Shown: positions 8,010 through 18,201, counted from the first letter of the stretch. The stretch: DNA of 20,017 bases from Kiritimatiellia bacterium (GCA_900771305.1 CAAGNL010000468.1:1-20017), one strand, 5' to 3'. The notes: a model not told the origin generated them from the sequence alone. Program-made: numbers and translations.

Positions 8010-8812
8010 CACTTCACCAGCCCTTTCTTCGCGAGGAAGTCCACAACCGCCTTTGCGCCCATCGCGGCATCACCGCGCGCGTCCACCTTCTCGCCTCCAC
8101 CCTTCGCGGGAGGAGGGAAGATCGTAACCACCTTCGTGGGAGATCCCTTGAGCCCAATGCGGATCGGATCAGCGGCAATCGTCTTCTCGTCCATGACGGT
8201 GATGTCGGCTTTCGCAGCCTTCATCCAACCGGCAAGAGGCGCATAGCGGGGCGCCGAAGCCTCCTTCAGCACCGTCATCACACAGGGGAACCTCCCATCG
8301 ATGACATGTTCGCCATCGTCCATCACCGTCCTGGCGCGGAAAGACTTGCCGTCCTTCGTCTCAAGGTCCCTCAGGTATGTCAGCAACGGCACCTGCAGGA
8401 ACTCGGAGACGCCAGGGCCCACCTGGGCCGTGTCGCCGTCGATTGCCTGCTTGCCAAAGAGCACCAGGTCGGGCGTCACGCCACCACAGGCCTTCTTGAT
8501 GGCCTGCGAAAGCGTATATGACGTTGCCAGCGTATCCGCGCCGCCGAAGGCGCGGGACGAAACAAGCACCGCGTCGTCCGCGCCGCGCGCAAGGGCCTCG
8601 CGCAGCACGACGGCCGCCTGGGGCGGTCCCATCGTGACAACGGTAACCCGCGCACCCAGCTTGTCCTTCAGACGCAGACCCTCCTCGAGGGCGTATTCGT
8701 CGAACGGGTTGACGATGGACTCGACACCCTCACGCATGAGGGTGTTGGTCTTGGGGTTGATCCGGACATTCGTGGTGTCCGGAACCTGTTTGACGCAGAC
8801 GACGACGTGCAT
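8009..8812 (-). CDS. etfB: ETF beta subunit, canonical
   Basis: A 267-residue ETF beta subunit, the partner of the ferredoxin-fused alpha subunit. Family motifs are intact: VVVCVKQVPDT at the N terminus, SIVNPFDEYALEEGLRLK about 33-49, VTMGPPQA, and the AMP/FAD loop GKQAIDGDTAQVGP (120-133). The start at 8812 is taken because the conserved N terminus begins there and a purine-rich TAAGGCGAA precedes it; upstream codons belong to the epimerase gene. It begins seven bases after the aldose epimerase stop and overlaps the alpha gene, so the epimerase, both ETF subunits and the quinone oxidoreductase appear co-transcribed. Confidence 0.94.
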   Translation of the reverse strand: MHVVVCVKQVPDTTNVRINPKTNTLMREGVESIVNPFDEYALEEGLRLKDKLGARVTVVTMGPPQAAVVLREALARGADDAVLVSSRAFGGADTLATSYTLSQAIKKACGGVTPDLVLFGKQAIDGDTAQVGPGVSEFLQVPLLTYLRDLETKDGKSFRARTVMDDGEHVIDGRFPCVMTVLKEASAPRYAPLAGWMKAAKADITVMDEKTIAADPIRIGLKGSPTKVVTIFPPPAKGGGEKVDARGDAAMGAKAVVDFLAKKGLVK

Positions 8813-8819
8813 GTTCGCC

Positions 8820-10079
8820 TTACTTCGAGATGCCGAAACGGTATTCGGTGTGGGACTTGAATGTCTCGCCCGGACGGAGGACCGTGGACGGGAAGTCGGG
8901 ATGGTTCGGCGAATCCGGGAAGTGCTGCGTCTCAAGCGCCACGCCGGCGAACTGGCAGAGGTTCTTGCCCGCGGCCTTCGCAGGGACCTTGTCCGTCATG
9001 TTCTGCGCACCGTACATCTGCATGCCGGGCTCGGTCGTCCAAATCTCCAACGTACGGCCGGAAACGGGATCGCGCATCTTGCAGGCGGGCTTGAGTTCAC
9101 CAGCCTTGCCGCGCAGCACGAAGTTGTGGTCGTACCAGTTGTCCATCGGCGCAAGTGCGGCATCGGCCTTCATCAGATCGGCTTTGGCGCCAATCGGGCG
9201 CAGTTCCGTGAAGTCGAAGCCCGTGCCTTTCACCGGCGCGTTGACCGTCGGAATCAGGCCCGCGGTGGTCTGCGTGTACTGATCGGCGAAGATCTGGAGC
9301 TCCTGGTTGAGCACGTTGCCACTCGATTCACCTGCGAGATTCCAATAAGAATGGTGGGTCAAGTTGAGGATCGTGGGCTTATCCGTCGTGGCCTCGTAGT
9401 CAATCGACCAGACGTTGTTCGGACGCACCAGATACGTGACCTTGCACGTCACCGTGCCCGGGAAGCCCATCTCTCCGTCCTTGGAGACGTAGGTGAGCTC
9501 AAGGCCCTGTATCGGACCGCGGTTGAGCGGACGAGCCTTCCACACCTTCTTGTCCCAGCCCTCGGGGCCACCATGCAGATTGCAGTGCCGGGCGGCCTTA
9601 TCCTCGTTGATCGGCAGCTGGTACTCCTTGTCGTCGATCTTGAACTTGCCGTCGGCGATGCGATTGCCGAAGCGCCCAATCAGCGTGCCCATCGAGAAAC
9701 CCAGCGTCTCGTATTCGCCCGGCGTATTCCAGCCCAACGTGACGTCCGCGAGGTTGCCGAACTTGTCCGGCGCGTAGCAACGCACCAGGCGCCCACCATA
9801 ATCGGAGATGTCGAGGATGAGACCTCCAACGCCCTGCAGACGGTAGATCTTCACCGGCGTGCCATCCTTGAGTTTCCCGAACGGAATCACCTTGCTGCGC
9901 ATAATCGGTCCACGCAGGGCACGGTCACCCGACATGCGGCGCACATTCTTACGGACGGGGACCGCGGTCTTGGCCACGGTCTCGGCCGATTTGGCTGTCT
10001 CTGTGGGTTTCGGCGCATCCTGCGCCACGCACATGCAGGCCGCGAGGGCTGCGCACATTGAAATCATCAGTGTCTTCAT
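8820..10079 (-). CDS. Exported aldose 1-epimerase (mutarotase)
   Basis: A 419-residue galactose-mutarotase-family enzyme interconverting alpha and beta anomers of aldoses. The family active-site motifs are present: NLHGGPEGWDKKVW (H169), LNLTHHSYWNLAG (H242/H243), WYDHNFVL, and ALETQHFPDSPN with the likely catalytic glutamate E383. The N terminus is a short signal sequence. LAAC at 12-15 could be a lipobox, or a signal peptidase I site could lie after CVA; a basic/Thr-rich spacer follows to about residue 60. Start 10079 has a strong AAGGAG 7-8 bases upstream. Its position between two ETF pairs suggests the pathway handles an aldose outside the cytoplasm, which is inference. Exported mutarotases of this length are common in polysaccharide-degrading bacteria. 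Confidence 0.93.
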   Translation of the reverse strand: MKTLMISMCAALAACMCVAQDAPKPTETAKSAETVAKTAVPVRKNVRRMSGDRALRGPIMRSKVIPFGKLKDGTPVKIYRLQGVGGLILDISDYGGRLVRCYAPDKFGNLADVTLGWNTPGEYETLGFSMGTLIGRFGNRIADGKFKIDDKEYQLPINEDKAARHCNLHGGPEGWDKKVWKARPLNRGPIQGLELTYVSKDGEMGFPGTVTCKVTYLVRPNNVWSIDYEATTDKPTILNLTHHSYWNLAGESSGNVLNQELQIFADQYTQTTAGLIPTVNAPVKGTGFDFTELRPIGAKADLMKADAALAPMDNWYDHNFVLRGKAGELKPACKMRDPVSGRTLEIWTTEPGMQMYGAQNMTDKVPAKAAGKNLCQFAGVALETQHFPDSPNHPDFPSTVLRPGETFKSHTEYRFGISK

Positions 10080-10139
10080 TTCAGTTCTCCTTTTCTTTAA
10101 TTCCAACCACCAAACTACCTGTCTGCCCACAATCCGGGG

Positions 10140-10646
10140 TCACCCCTTGAAGATCACGAACTTACGCACAAAGAAGTTCACCAGGAACGAGACCACCACC
10201 TCCACCACGACCGCGAGGGTCGTCATCATCCCGAAACCGTCGATCAGCACCTTCATCACGCCCAGCGCGATCGCAGTGGCGATTGTCGCAGTTCCAAAGA
10301 ACATGCCGAACTCGACATACCAGCGGAACCTCCCCGGCTTGAACACGAACCAACGGTTCATCAGCCAGCAGAAGACGTTCGCAAGGATGAACCCCATTGC
10401 GGTGTCGACGGCCGCGAGCGTTCCCCGGGCCGCATACCAGGGCTCCTCGCCTGTGAATGTCGCGGCGGGGAAGCCGAGCAGTTTCACTGCCCAGTCGTCC
10501 GGCGTGAGGCATCGCAACCAGCATGCGGCCACGTAGAAGAAGCCCGTCTGCACACACGTCGCCGCGACGCCGATTGCGCCGTACTTGACGAACTGCGCAA
10601 CCGGTCCCGCGTCGTGCGAGAGAAATCTGGCAATCGTGTTCTTCAT
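10140..10646 (-). CDS. GtrA-family four-helix membrane protein
   Basis: A 168-residue integral membrane protein with four predicted helices at about 19-45, 78-102, 111-136 and 140-163, and the typical C terminus VNFFVRKFVIFKG. GtrA-family proteins are thought to help move lipid-linked sugars across the membrane for cell-surface glycosylation. The start at 10646 is chosen because the family N terminus (a soluble stretch, then QFVKYGAIGVAAT) begins there; the ribosome-binding site is weak. It lies 41 bases after the divergent ETF alpha gene and 60 before the epimerase. Its reason for sitting among electron-transfer genes is unclear; it may be incidental. Confidence 0.88.
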   Translation of the reverse strand: MKNTIARFLSHDAGPVAQFVKYGAIGVAATCVQTGFFYVAACWLRCLTPDDWAVKLLGFPAATFTGEEPWYAARGTLAAVDTAMGFILANVFCWLMNRWFVFKPGRFRWYVEFGMFFGTATIATAIALGVMKVLIDGFGMMTTLAVVVEVVVSFLVNFFVRKFVIFKG

Positions 10647-10664
10647 CGAATCGGTTGTTCCAGG

Positions 10665-10697
10665 TCTCGGCTTAAAGGCTTCGCCTTTCAGCCGAGA
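10665..10697. repeat. Strong hairpin spanning the end of the divergent ETF alpha gene
   Basis: TCTCGGCT (65-72) pairs with AGCCGAGA (90-97), then one mismatch, then AAAGGC (74-79) with GCCTTT (83-88) around a 3-base loop: 14 pairs in a 33-base element. It covers the ETF alpha stop codon and most of the gap to gtrA. No T-run follows on the minus strand, so it resembles an extragenic palindrome or an mRNA-stabilising or attenuating hairpin more than an intrinsic terminator. Confidence 0.6.
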
Positions 10698-11524
10698 AGC
10701 TCGTTGACCTTCTTCATCACCTCGAAGGCATCTGCGACGTAGAGGACGTCCGCCTTGCCCTGGGCCCAGCCACAGTTCGCGTCCAGGTTGACGGCGCGGC
10801 GCTCGTTGACGAAGCGCCAGCCGACCACATGCGGCTCCTCGCCGTGGCAGCAGGTCGAGAGGCCCTTCGCGTGGCGCGGCGTGGAACCGGTCTGGCCCAC
10901 CTGGTTCATATGGCTCATGAACGAGAACGCGGCGGCAGCCTCCGGCATATCGACGAGCGATTTGGAAGAACCGAGCGATGCGCCGGCCTTGGAAATGAAT
11001 CCCGTGATCGTGGCCGCGGCATCCTCGAGATGCGTCGCGCCATCGGCCTGCTTCTTCGTCCAGCCCGCGCCCGCCACGAAGAGCAGCTTCGCGTCCGGCT
11101 TGATCGTCGACGCACCGCCATTGCCCGCGGCGACAACGCCATTCACCGTCGTGCGAGAGGTCTGGTCGGCGGCGGGGGCAAGTGCCTCCGGGGTGGCGCC
11201 CAGCTTCGCGCAGATCTCGCCGAAGAGCGAGGGGTCCGTCACAACGACCCACGGCTTCGCCGCACGGGTGAACGTCGTGAGGATGCGCTGACGGTACGCC
11301 CAGCGCTGAACCGTCGCCTTGTCGCCGTCGACCACGACGTCGACGACGTTCGTGTCGATCTCCGCGCCCGCACGGAGCGCCGCGGCCGGCATCGACCGCT
11401 TCACACGCGAATTGCCCGGCACGAGAATCAGATCCGCGCCCGAGCCCTTGACCGCCTCGGCGAACGCGGGCACGTCGTGCGCGAACGTCCCGTTGCCTTC
11501 AACCATAAAAGCCTTGATCGTCAT
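10688..11524 (-). CDS. Divergent ETF alpha-like subunit
   Basis: A 278-residue protein with the ETF alpha layout but an altered cofactor site. An N-terminal ETF-fold domain (about 1-120) is followed by a C-terminal Rossmann-like domain with LLFVAGAGWTKK. MNQVGQTGSTPRHAKG (206-221) matches the start of the alpha FAD site, but the SGAIQH segment is missing and replaced by GLSTCCHGEEPHVVGWRF. The later NxDxxAPIF region is NLDANCGWAQGKADVLYVAD. There is no ferredoxin domain. The ATG at 11524 has GAGGA upstream, just past the stop of the matching beta gene. It may bind FAD differently or not at all. It is encoded with the GMC dehydrogenase and cytochrome, so it may serve that complex. ETF superfamily membership is secure; function is not. 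Confidence 0.8.
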   Translation of the reverse strand: MTIKAFMVEGNGTFAHDVPAFAEAVKGSGADLILVPGNSRVKRSMPAAALRAGAEIDTNVVDVVVDGDKATVQRWAYRQRILTTFTRAAKPWVVVTDPSLFGEICAKLGATPEALAPAADQTSRTTVNGVVAAGNGGASTIKPDAKLLFVAGAGWTKKQADGATHLEDAAATITGFISKAGASLGSSKSLVDMPEAAAAFSFMSHMNQVGQTGSTPRHAKGLSTCCHGEEPHVVGWRFVNERRAVNLDANCGWAQGKADVLYVADAFEVMKKVNELLG

Positions 11525-11534
11525 TTTCAAATCC

Positions 11535-12344
11535 TCACGCCTTGATCCAGTCCACGAGTTCCTTGGCGATGTCCTCGGCGGACATGTCCTTCTTCACCAC
11601 GGTGTCGCGCTTCGCGCTCGGCACCTCGGTCTTCTCATAGGCGATGCCGCCCACGCCGACGTTCGCCACCGCAGCCTTCATGAGAGCCGGCATCACGCCG
11701 CGCATGTTCATCATGCCCACCTGCGGATTGTTCGGCGGCTCGGGCAGATTGCCCGTCGCCCAGCCAACCGCTGCGGGGAAGCCCGCACAGGTGGACGAGA
11801 GGTACTGTCCGCCCTCGATTCGTTCAAGCACCGTGAAGGAGTCATCATCCGCGAGCTTGAGTTCGTCGACGGCCGTGAAGGACTCGGTGATGCCGAGCGT
11901 TTCGGCCACGAACTGCAGCGTCACGCCCGCATCGCGGGACGCGCTCGCGCAGCCGCCGAAGAGGAGCGTCGACGCCAGGTCGAGTCCGGGAATCGTCTTG
12001 ACCGCCTTCGCGAGCTCGGCTGCCGTCTCCTTCGCATCCGTAAACCCGCCCGCCGGCGCATTCACCGCCACGAGCGTGAACGGCACCTTCTGCGCGACCG
12101 TCATCATCAGCTGCTGCAGCTTCGCCTTCGGTCCGAGCGCGACCAGGTAGACCTTCGAACCTGTCCGCTGCTTCGCGAGGTTCGCCGCCTCATAGAGGGC
12201 GCAGGCCGCCCATGGGTCGAGCACGCTTGGAAGCATCTGCTCATTCTTCAGGCCAGGCCCCTGCGGCGTCTGAACCGGTTCAAGCGTCTGAAGCGGATCC
12301 GGCACGAGTGACCCGCACACTACGATGTTGATTGGCTTGCTCAT
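11535..12344 (-). CDS. Divergent ETF beta-like subunit
   Basis: A 269-residue ETF beta-family protein, partner of the divergent alpha subunit ten bases downstream. The fold is recognisable: INIVVCGSLVPDP at the N terminus, LDPWAACALYEAANLAKQ where canonical members have NPFDEYALEEALRLK, and VYLVALGPKAKLQQLM for the VVSMGPPQA strand. The AMP/FAD loop GKQAIDGDTAQVGP is replaced by GGCASASRDAGVTLQF (130-145). The C-terminal arm carries KKDMSAEDIAKELVDWIK. The ATG at 12344 overlaps the cytochrome stop codon (ATGA), with an AAAGGA ribosome site inside the cytochrome's last codons. This strict coupling suggests the ETF-like pair and the cytochrome are made in fixed ratio. Confidence 0.85.
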   Translation of the reverse strand: MSKPINIVVCGSLVPDPLQTLEPVQTPQGPGLKNEQMLPSVLDPWAACALYEAANLAKQRTGSKVYLVALGPKAKLQQLMMTVAQKVPFTLVAVNAPAGGFTDAKETAAELAKAVKTIPGLDLASTLLFGGCASASRDAGVTLQFVAETLGITESFTAVDELKLADDDSFTVLERIEGGQYLSSTCAGFPAAVGWATGNLPEPPNNPQVGMMNMRGVMPALMKAAVANVGVGGIAYEKTEVPSAKRDTVVKKDMSAEDIAKELVDWIKA

Positions 12345-13345
12345 TTTTTTCCTTTCGAAATGGATTTGGGACGATTGTGAATGGGCGACTCCACGTCCGC
12401 GGGCCAGACGCACTTCGCGTGGCACGTTCCGCACGACTTGCGGGGATCTGCGCAGTGGGCGCCGTGGCACGACACGCAGGACAGTCCGGCATGGACCCCC
12501 GTGGGCGTCCGGTCGTCGGACGAACCCGCGTGCGCAAACGCATCCGCGGCATGGCACTGCTGGCAGAGGCGACGGCGAGGATCCTCAGACTGCGCGACAG
12601 GCACCCCATCCTTCACGATTTTCTGAAGCGACAGCTGCCAGGGTTCAAAGTACATCTGCTCGGGCCGCGAATAGAATGCCACGGGGCCCTGCGCGCGGAA
12701 TCGCGCGGATGGGTCGTCCCCGCGCATCGGATGCCCGCGATGGCACGCCAGGCACGGCACTGCGGCGCGGCGTCCCTGCTCAACCTTTCTGAAATACCAG
12801 AAACGCGGCAACTCCTCCGCTGTCTGCACGCGTGAGAATCGGCCTTCCGCCATAACCCGCGCAAGAATCGCGTCACAATCCCCCTCCAGGAACATCCCAT
12901 GACAACGCAGACACTGGTCCGCCGGTTTCCACGCACGGTTGTGGTCATCGTCGAGCAGGAACTTCGCCACCGGGGACGCATGACCGCTGCGCGCCCAGTT
13001 CGCGTATTCCTCCTGATGGCACCTACCGCATGCCTCGCTCATTCGATCGACCTGCTCCTCGGACAAGGGCATGTCGAGTCGCAACCGCACGTGGTCCTTT
13101 GCCGTCACATGCTGCCAGGCCCGGCGGACATTGTCGCCGAAAGCCGCAAAGGTTCCACCATGACAGGCCTTGCAGCTCACATTGGTGTGAGCGGCGTGCG
13201 CCCAGCCTTCCTTCGCCCCGCGAATCTCATGACAGACGGAACAGGTCGAAGTCGGCGGCGCCAACTCAAACCAGGCGAGGCCACCCAGACCCGCACAGGC
13301 GCCGAAGAGGGCGCCCCCACCCAGAAGTGTCCAGAAGGTCTTCAC
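12341..13345 (-). CDS. Membrane-anchored octaheme cytochrome c
   Basis: A 334-residue multiheme cytochrome. An N-terminal helix (about 4-26) leads into LAPPTSTCSVCHEI, the arrangement of NapC/NrfH-type quinol-oxidising anchors. Eight CxxCH heme sites begin at C35, C58, C106, C145, C198, C261, C290 and C305. Extra histidines could serve as distal ligands. The start is most likely GTG at 13345: GGAG lies nine bases upstream and the signal-anchor follows at once. An ATG at 13396 would overlap the GMC gene and add a non-hydrophobic extension. The gene begins four bases after the GMC stop and its own stop overlaps the ETF beta start. It probably passes electrons between the GMC dehydrogenase and the quinone pool or another periplasmic carrier. 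The partner and direction of flow are inferred. Confidence 0.88.
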   Translation of the reverse strand: MKTFWTLLGGGALFGACAGLGGLAWFELAPPTSTCSVCHEIRGAKEGWAHAAHTNVSCKACHGGTFAAFGDNVRRAWQHVTAKDHVRLRLDMPLSEEQVDRMSEACGRCHQEEYANWARSGHASPVAKFLLDDDHNRAWKPADQCLRCHGMFLEGDCDAILARVMAEGRFSRVQTAEELPRFWYFRKVEQGRRAAVPCLACHRGHPMRGDDPSARFRAQGPVAFYSRPEQMYFEPWQLSLQKIVKDGVPVAQSEDPRRRLCQQCHAADAFAHAGSSDDRTPTGVHAGLSCVSCHGAHCADPRKSCGTCHAKCVWPADVESPIHNRPKSISKGKK

Positions 13346-13349
13346 GGCA

Positions 13350-15005
13350 TCACACTCCAAAGTCCCTACGATGGGCGACGATGCCCTGTCCCACACGGAA
13401 TCCCAGAGCCATAATCGTGAGCACTGGGTTCATGCCACCGTTGTTGACGTGAAGCGAACCATCCGCAATGAACAGGTTCGGGAAGTCCCAGACGCGGCCC
13501 CAGCTGTCGCACACGCTCTTCTTCGGATCGCGGCCCATGCGGCAGGACCCGCTCTGATGCTGTCCGCCGAGATGCCACCCGTGCGGCTTGTCCCCGCCAT
13601 TGCCCTGCTGGATCATCTTCGCACCACATGCGGCGATGATGTCTCGTGCGCGGTCACTCATAAAGAGACGGGCCTTCACGTCATTGGGATGCTCACGCCC
13701 CTCCGCCACGACCATCGGAAGCCCCCAGTAGTCCTTGTGCTTCGGATCCAGGCGCAGACGATTCTCCCAGCGCGGCGTTTGCTGATGCGGACCGCACACA
13801 CGGATCATCTTGCGGTAGTGCGTACGAATGAAATCCTTGTTCGCCTTGCCCCACCGTGGCACGCCGGGGAAGTTCCCCTGGGCGAAGATGGAGGGCGAGA
13901 AGACAAAGTCCGTATGCAGCACACCGCCGCAGATGAAGCCCTCGTTGTCATGGCTGTAGTCCATGAACGCGGTGCCCGTGCCCGGTCCCGCCTCCTCGTA
14001 GATGTCGTCGTCGAGGAAGCCACGCGCGTCCACGTAGGCATGGCTCGTGATGTTGCGGCCCACGACGTCGTGGTTGTTGCCGGCTCCGTTCGGGAAAAGT
14101 TTCGATGTCGAAGTGAGCAGCAAACGCGCCGTTGCGTTCGAACCTCCCGCAAGCACAACGATCTTCGCATCGACCTCGTGGTTCTGGTCGTTCTCGTCCA
14201 CATAGGTCACGCCACTCAACTTACCGGCGTCGTCCACCCGTAGTCCCGTCACCATTGCCCGAATGCGCAGCTCGCAGTTGCCGCTCGCGAGCGCCACGGG
14301 AATCACCGTGTTCTGCGTGCCGCACTTCGCGTCGATCGGGCAACGATAGCCCACACAGGAACGCTGGTGGATACAGGCCGGACGTCCGTTGTACGGAACC
14401 GAATTCCGCAGGAACGGCGCATGGAACGGATGAAGTCCCAGCTTCTTGCCGGCCTCCCACACCCGCTTCGATTCCTCATTCAGCGGGAACGGCGGCATCG
14501 GGAACGGGCGTTTGCGCGGCGCGGCGAAGGGATTGCCCTCGTTGCTGCCCGCCACGCCGATTTCGTACTCGGCCTGGTCATAGTACGGCTCGAGATCATT
14601 GTAGGTGATTGGCCAATCCTCAATGGAGGAGTCGGGAATCTCGCCGTAGTGGGTCTTGAGCTTGAAGTCCGTCTCGAGGAACCGCCAGGCCATAGCGCCG
14701 TAGGTCACCGTACCGGATCCGACGCACGCCGCGTTCCAGGGCACGACCACGCCGAAACGCCCGTTATCGTGGAAATGGCTCTTGAGCGTACGGGCACCGA
14801 AGGGCCCCGGCCCCTGCGTGAGCCACGGAGAGCGCTGGCTCGAAAGATCATCCTCACCATAGACGTCGCCCTTCGCCCACTCGCCACGTTCGAGCAGCAG
14901 AGTCTTGATGCCCGCCACTGCAAGCGTCTTCGCGGCGCAGCCTCCGCCTGCACCCGCGCCGACCACAATGGCGTCGAACATCTCTCTGGAATTTGCGTTC
15001 GCCAT
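13350..15005 (-). CDS. GMC-family flavoprotein dehydrogenase, large subunit
   Basis: A 551-residue FAD enzyme of the GMC family, nearest in layout to the large subunits of gluconate 2-dehydrogenase, fructose dehydrogenase and bacterial FAD-glucose dehydrogenase. The FAD motif is AIVVGAGAGGGCAAKTLA near the N terminus. Active-site residues are H483 (HQSGSCRMG) and N526 (NNGGMNPVLTI). Cysteines C211, C217, C222 and C228 (CIHQRSCVGYRCP) match the position of the three-cysteine [3Fe-4S] site of FAD-glucose dehydrogenase. There is no signal peptide, so export would be by piggy-back on the Tat signal of the small subunit encoded just before, as is known for this family. The start at 15005 has AAGGA upstream, four bases after the small-subunit stop. 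Likely substrate: a sugar, polyol or glycoside, possibly oxidised at C3; the exact one is unknown. Confidence 0.92.
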   Translation of the reverse strand: MANANSREMFDAIVVGAGAGGGCAAKTLAVAGIKTLLLERGEWAKGDVYGEDDLSSQRSPWLTQGPGPFGARTLKSHFHDNGRFGVVVPWNAACVGSGTVTYGAMAWRFLETDFKLKTHYGEIPDSSIEDWPITYNDLEPYYDQAEYEIGVAGSNEGNPFAAPRKRPFPMPPFPLNEESKRVWEAGKKLGLHPFHAPFLRNSVPYNGRPACIHQRSCVGYRCPIDAKCGTQNTVIPVALASGNCELRIRAMVTGLRVDDAGKLSGVTYVDENDQNHEVDAKIVVLAGGSNATARLLLTSTSKLFPNGAGNNHDVVGRNITSHAYVDARGFLDDDIYEEAGPGTGTAFMDYSHDNEGFICGGVLHTDFVFSPSIFAQGNFPGVPRWGKANKDFIRTHYRKMIRVCGPHQQTPRWENRLRLDPKHKDYWGLPMVVAEGREHPNDVKARLFMSDRARDIIAACGAKMIQQGNGGDKPHGWHLGGQHQSGSCRMGRDPKKSVCDSWGRVWDFPNLFIADGSLHVNNGGMNPVLTIMALGFRVGQGIVAHRRDFGV

Positions 15006-15009
15006 GGAT

Positions 15010-15522
15010 TCAGTCCTTCTTCGCGGGGATGTCGCGTCCGGTGCAACCTGGACCTGCGATGCCCAGCATCCGATAGCTGGCGTAGCCGGCGTTGCCGCCA
15101 TAGCGGGGGTTGCCGTAGTAGCCCATCTTCACATGCCGCAGGACGAGATCGAAGAACTTCGGATAGTCCTTCTCCACCTCAGCGGCGGGACGCCCCTTGA
15201 TGTGGGCGAGATGGGTGCGGTAGAGATCCAGGTCTCCGGCGAAGGGCGCATCCGGTGCCAACTGCCAGTCGATGAAGCGCACCACGTTCGCATCGCGTGC
15301 GCCGGGGATACCCTTCCACCCGTTCTCCGCCGCAGGCGGATCCGGAGGGATCAGTTCGTCCGCGAACGCGGCCAGCGTCTCCGCCTCCTCGGTGGTCAAG
15401 GCACGATAGGGGGCATCCGGACCTACACCCAGGTATTCGATGAGCCTCGCCCCGAAGAATCCCGAGCCCGCGCCGGCCAGCGCGGTTGTACCCAGGAAGA
15501 ATGTCCGTCGCGAAATGCCCAT
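15010..15522 (-). CDS. Gluconate 2-dehydrogenase subunit 3-family protein, Tat signal
   Basis: A 170-residue small subunit of a GMC-type dehydrogenase. Residues 1-28 are a twin-arginine signal (ISRRTFFLGTTALAGAGSGFF, R5-R6). The body has ALTTEEAETLAAFADELIPPD, typical of subunit 3, then FIDWQLAPDAPFAGDLDLYR and a C terminus with GYASYRMLGIAGPG. In this family it stabilises the flavoprotein subunit and carries it through the Tat pore. AGGGAG lies about ten bases before the ATG. It starts 22 bases after the gyrA stop, with no terminator visible between, so the GMC operon may depend partly on read-through from gyrA or on a promoter hidden in the gyrA 3' end. Confidence 0.9.
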   Translation of the reverse strand: MGISRRTFFLGTTALAGAGSGFFGARLIEYLGVGPDAPYRALTTEEAETLAAFADELIPPDPPAAENGWKGIPGARDANVVRFIDWQLAPDAPFAGDLDLYRTHLAHIKGRPAAEVEKDYPKFFDLVLRHVKMGYYGNPRYGGNAGYASYRMLGIAGPGCTGRDIPAKKD

Positions 15523-15544
15523 GGCGGTCGGCTCCCTTCAGGCC

Positions 15545-18154
<2,610 letters not shown>

Positions 18155-18201
18155 GGCAGTCTGTTCAAAAAGGGTTCCTCGACAGTTTTTTACTTGGGGA
18201 T

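Noticed and set aside
8301..10061. A 586-codon open frame opposite the ETF beta and epimerase genes
   Set aside because: It spans two well-supported genes on the other strand and shows no recognisable domain.
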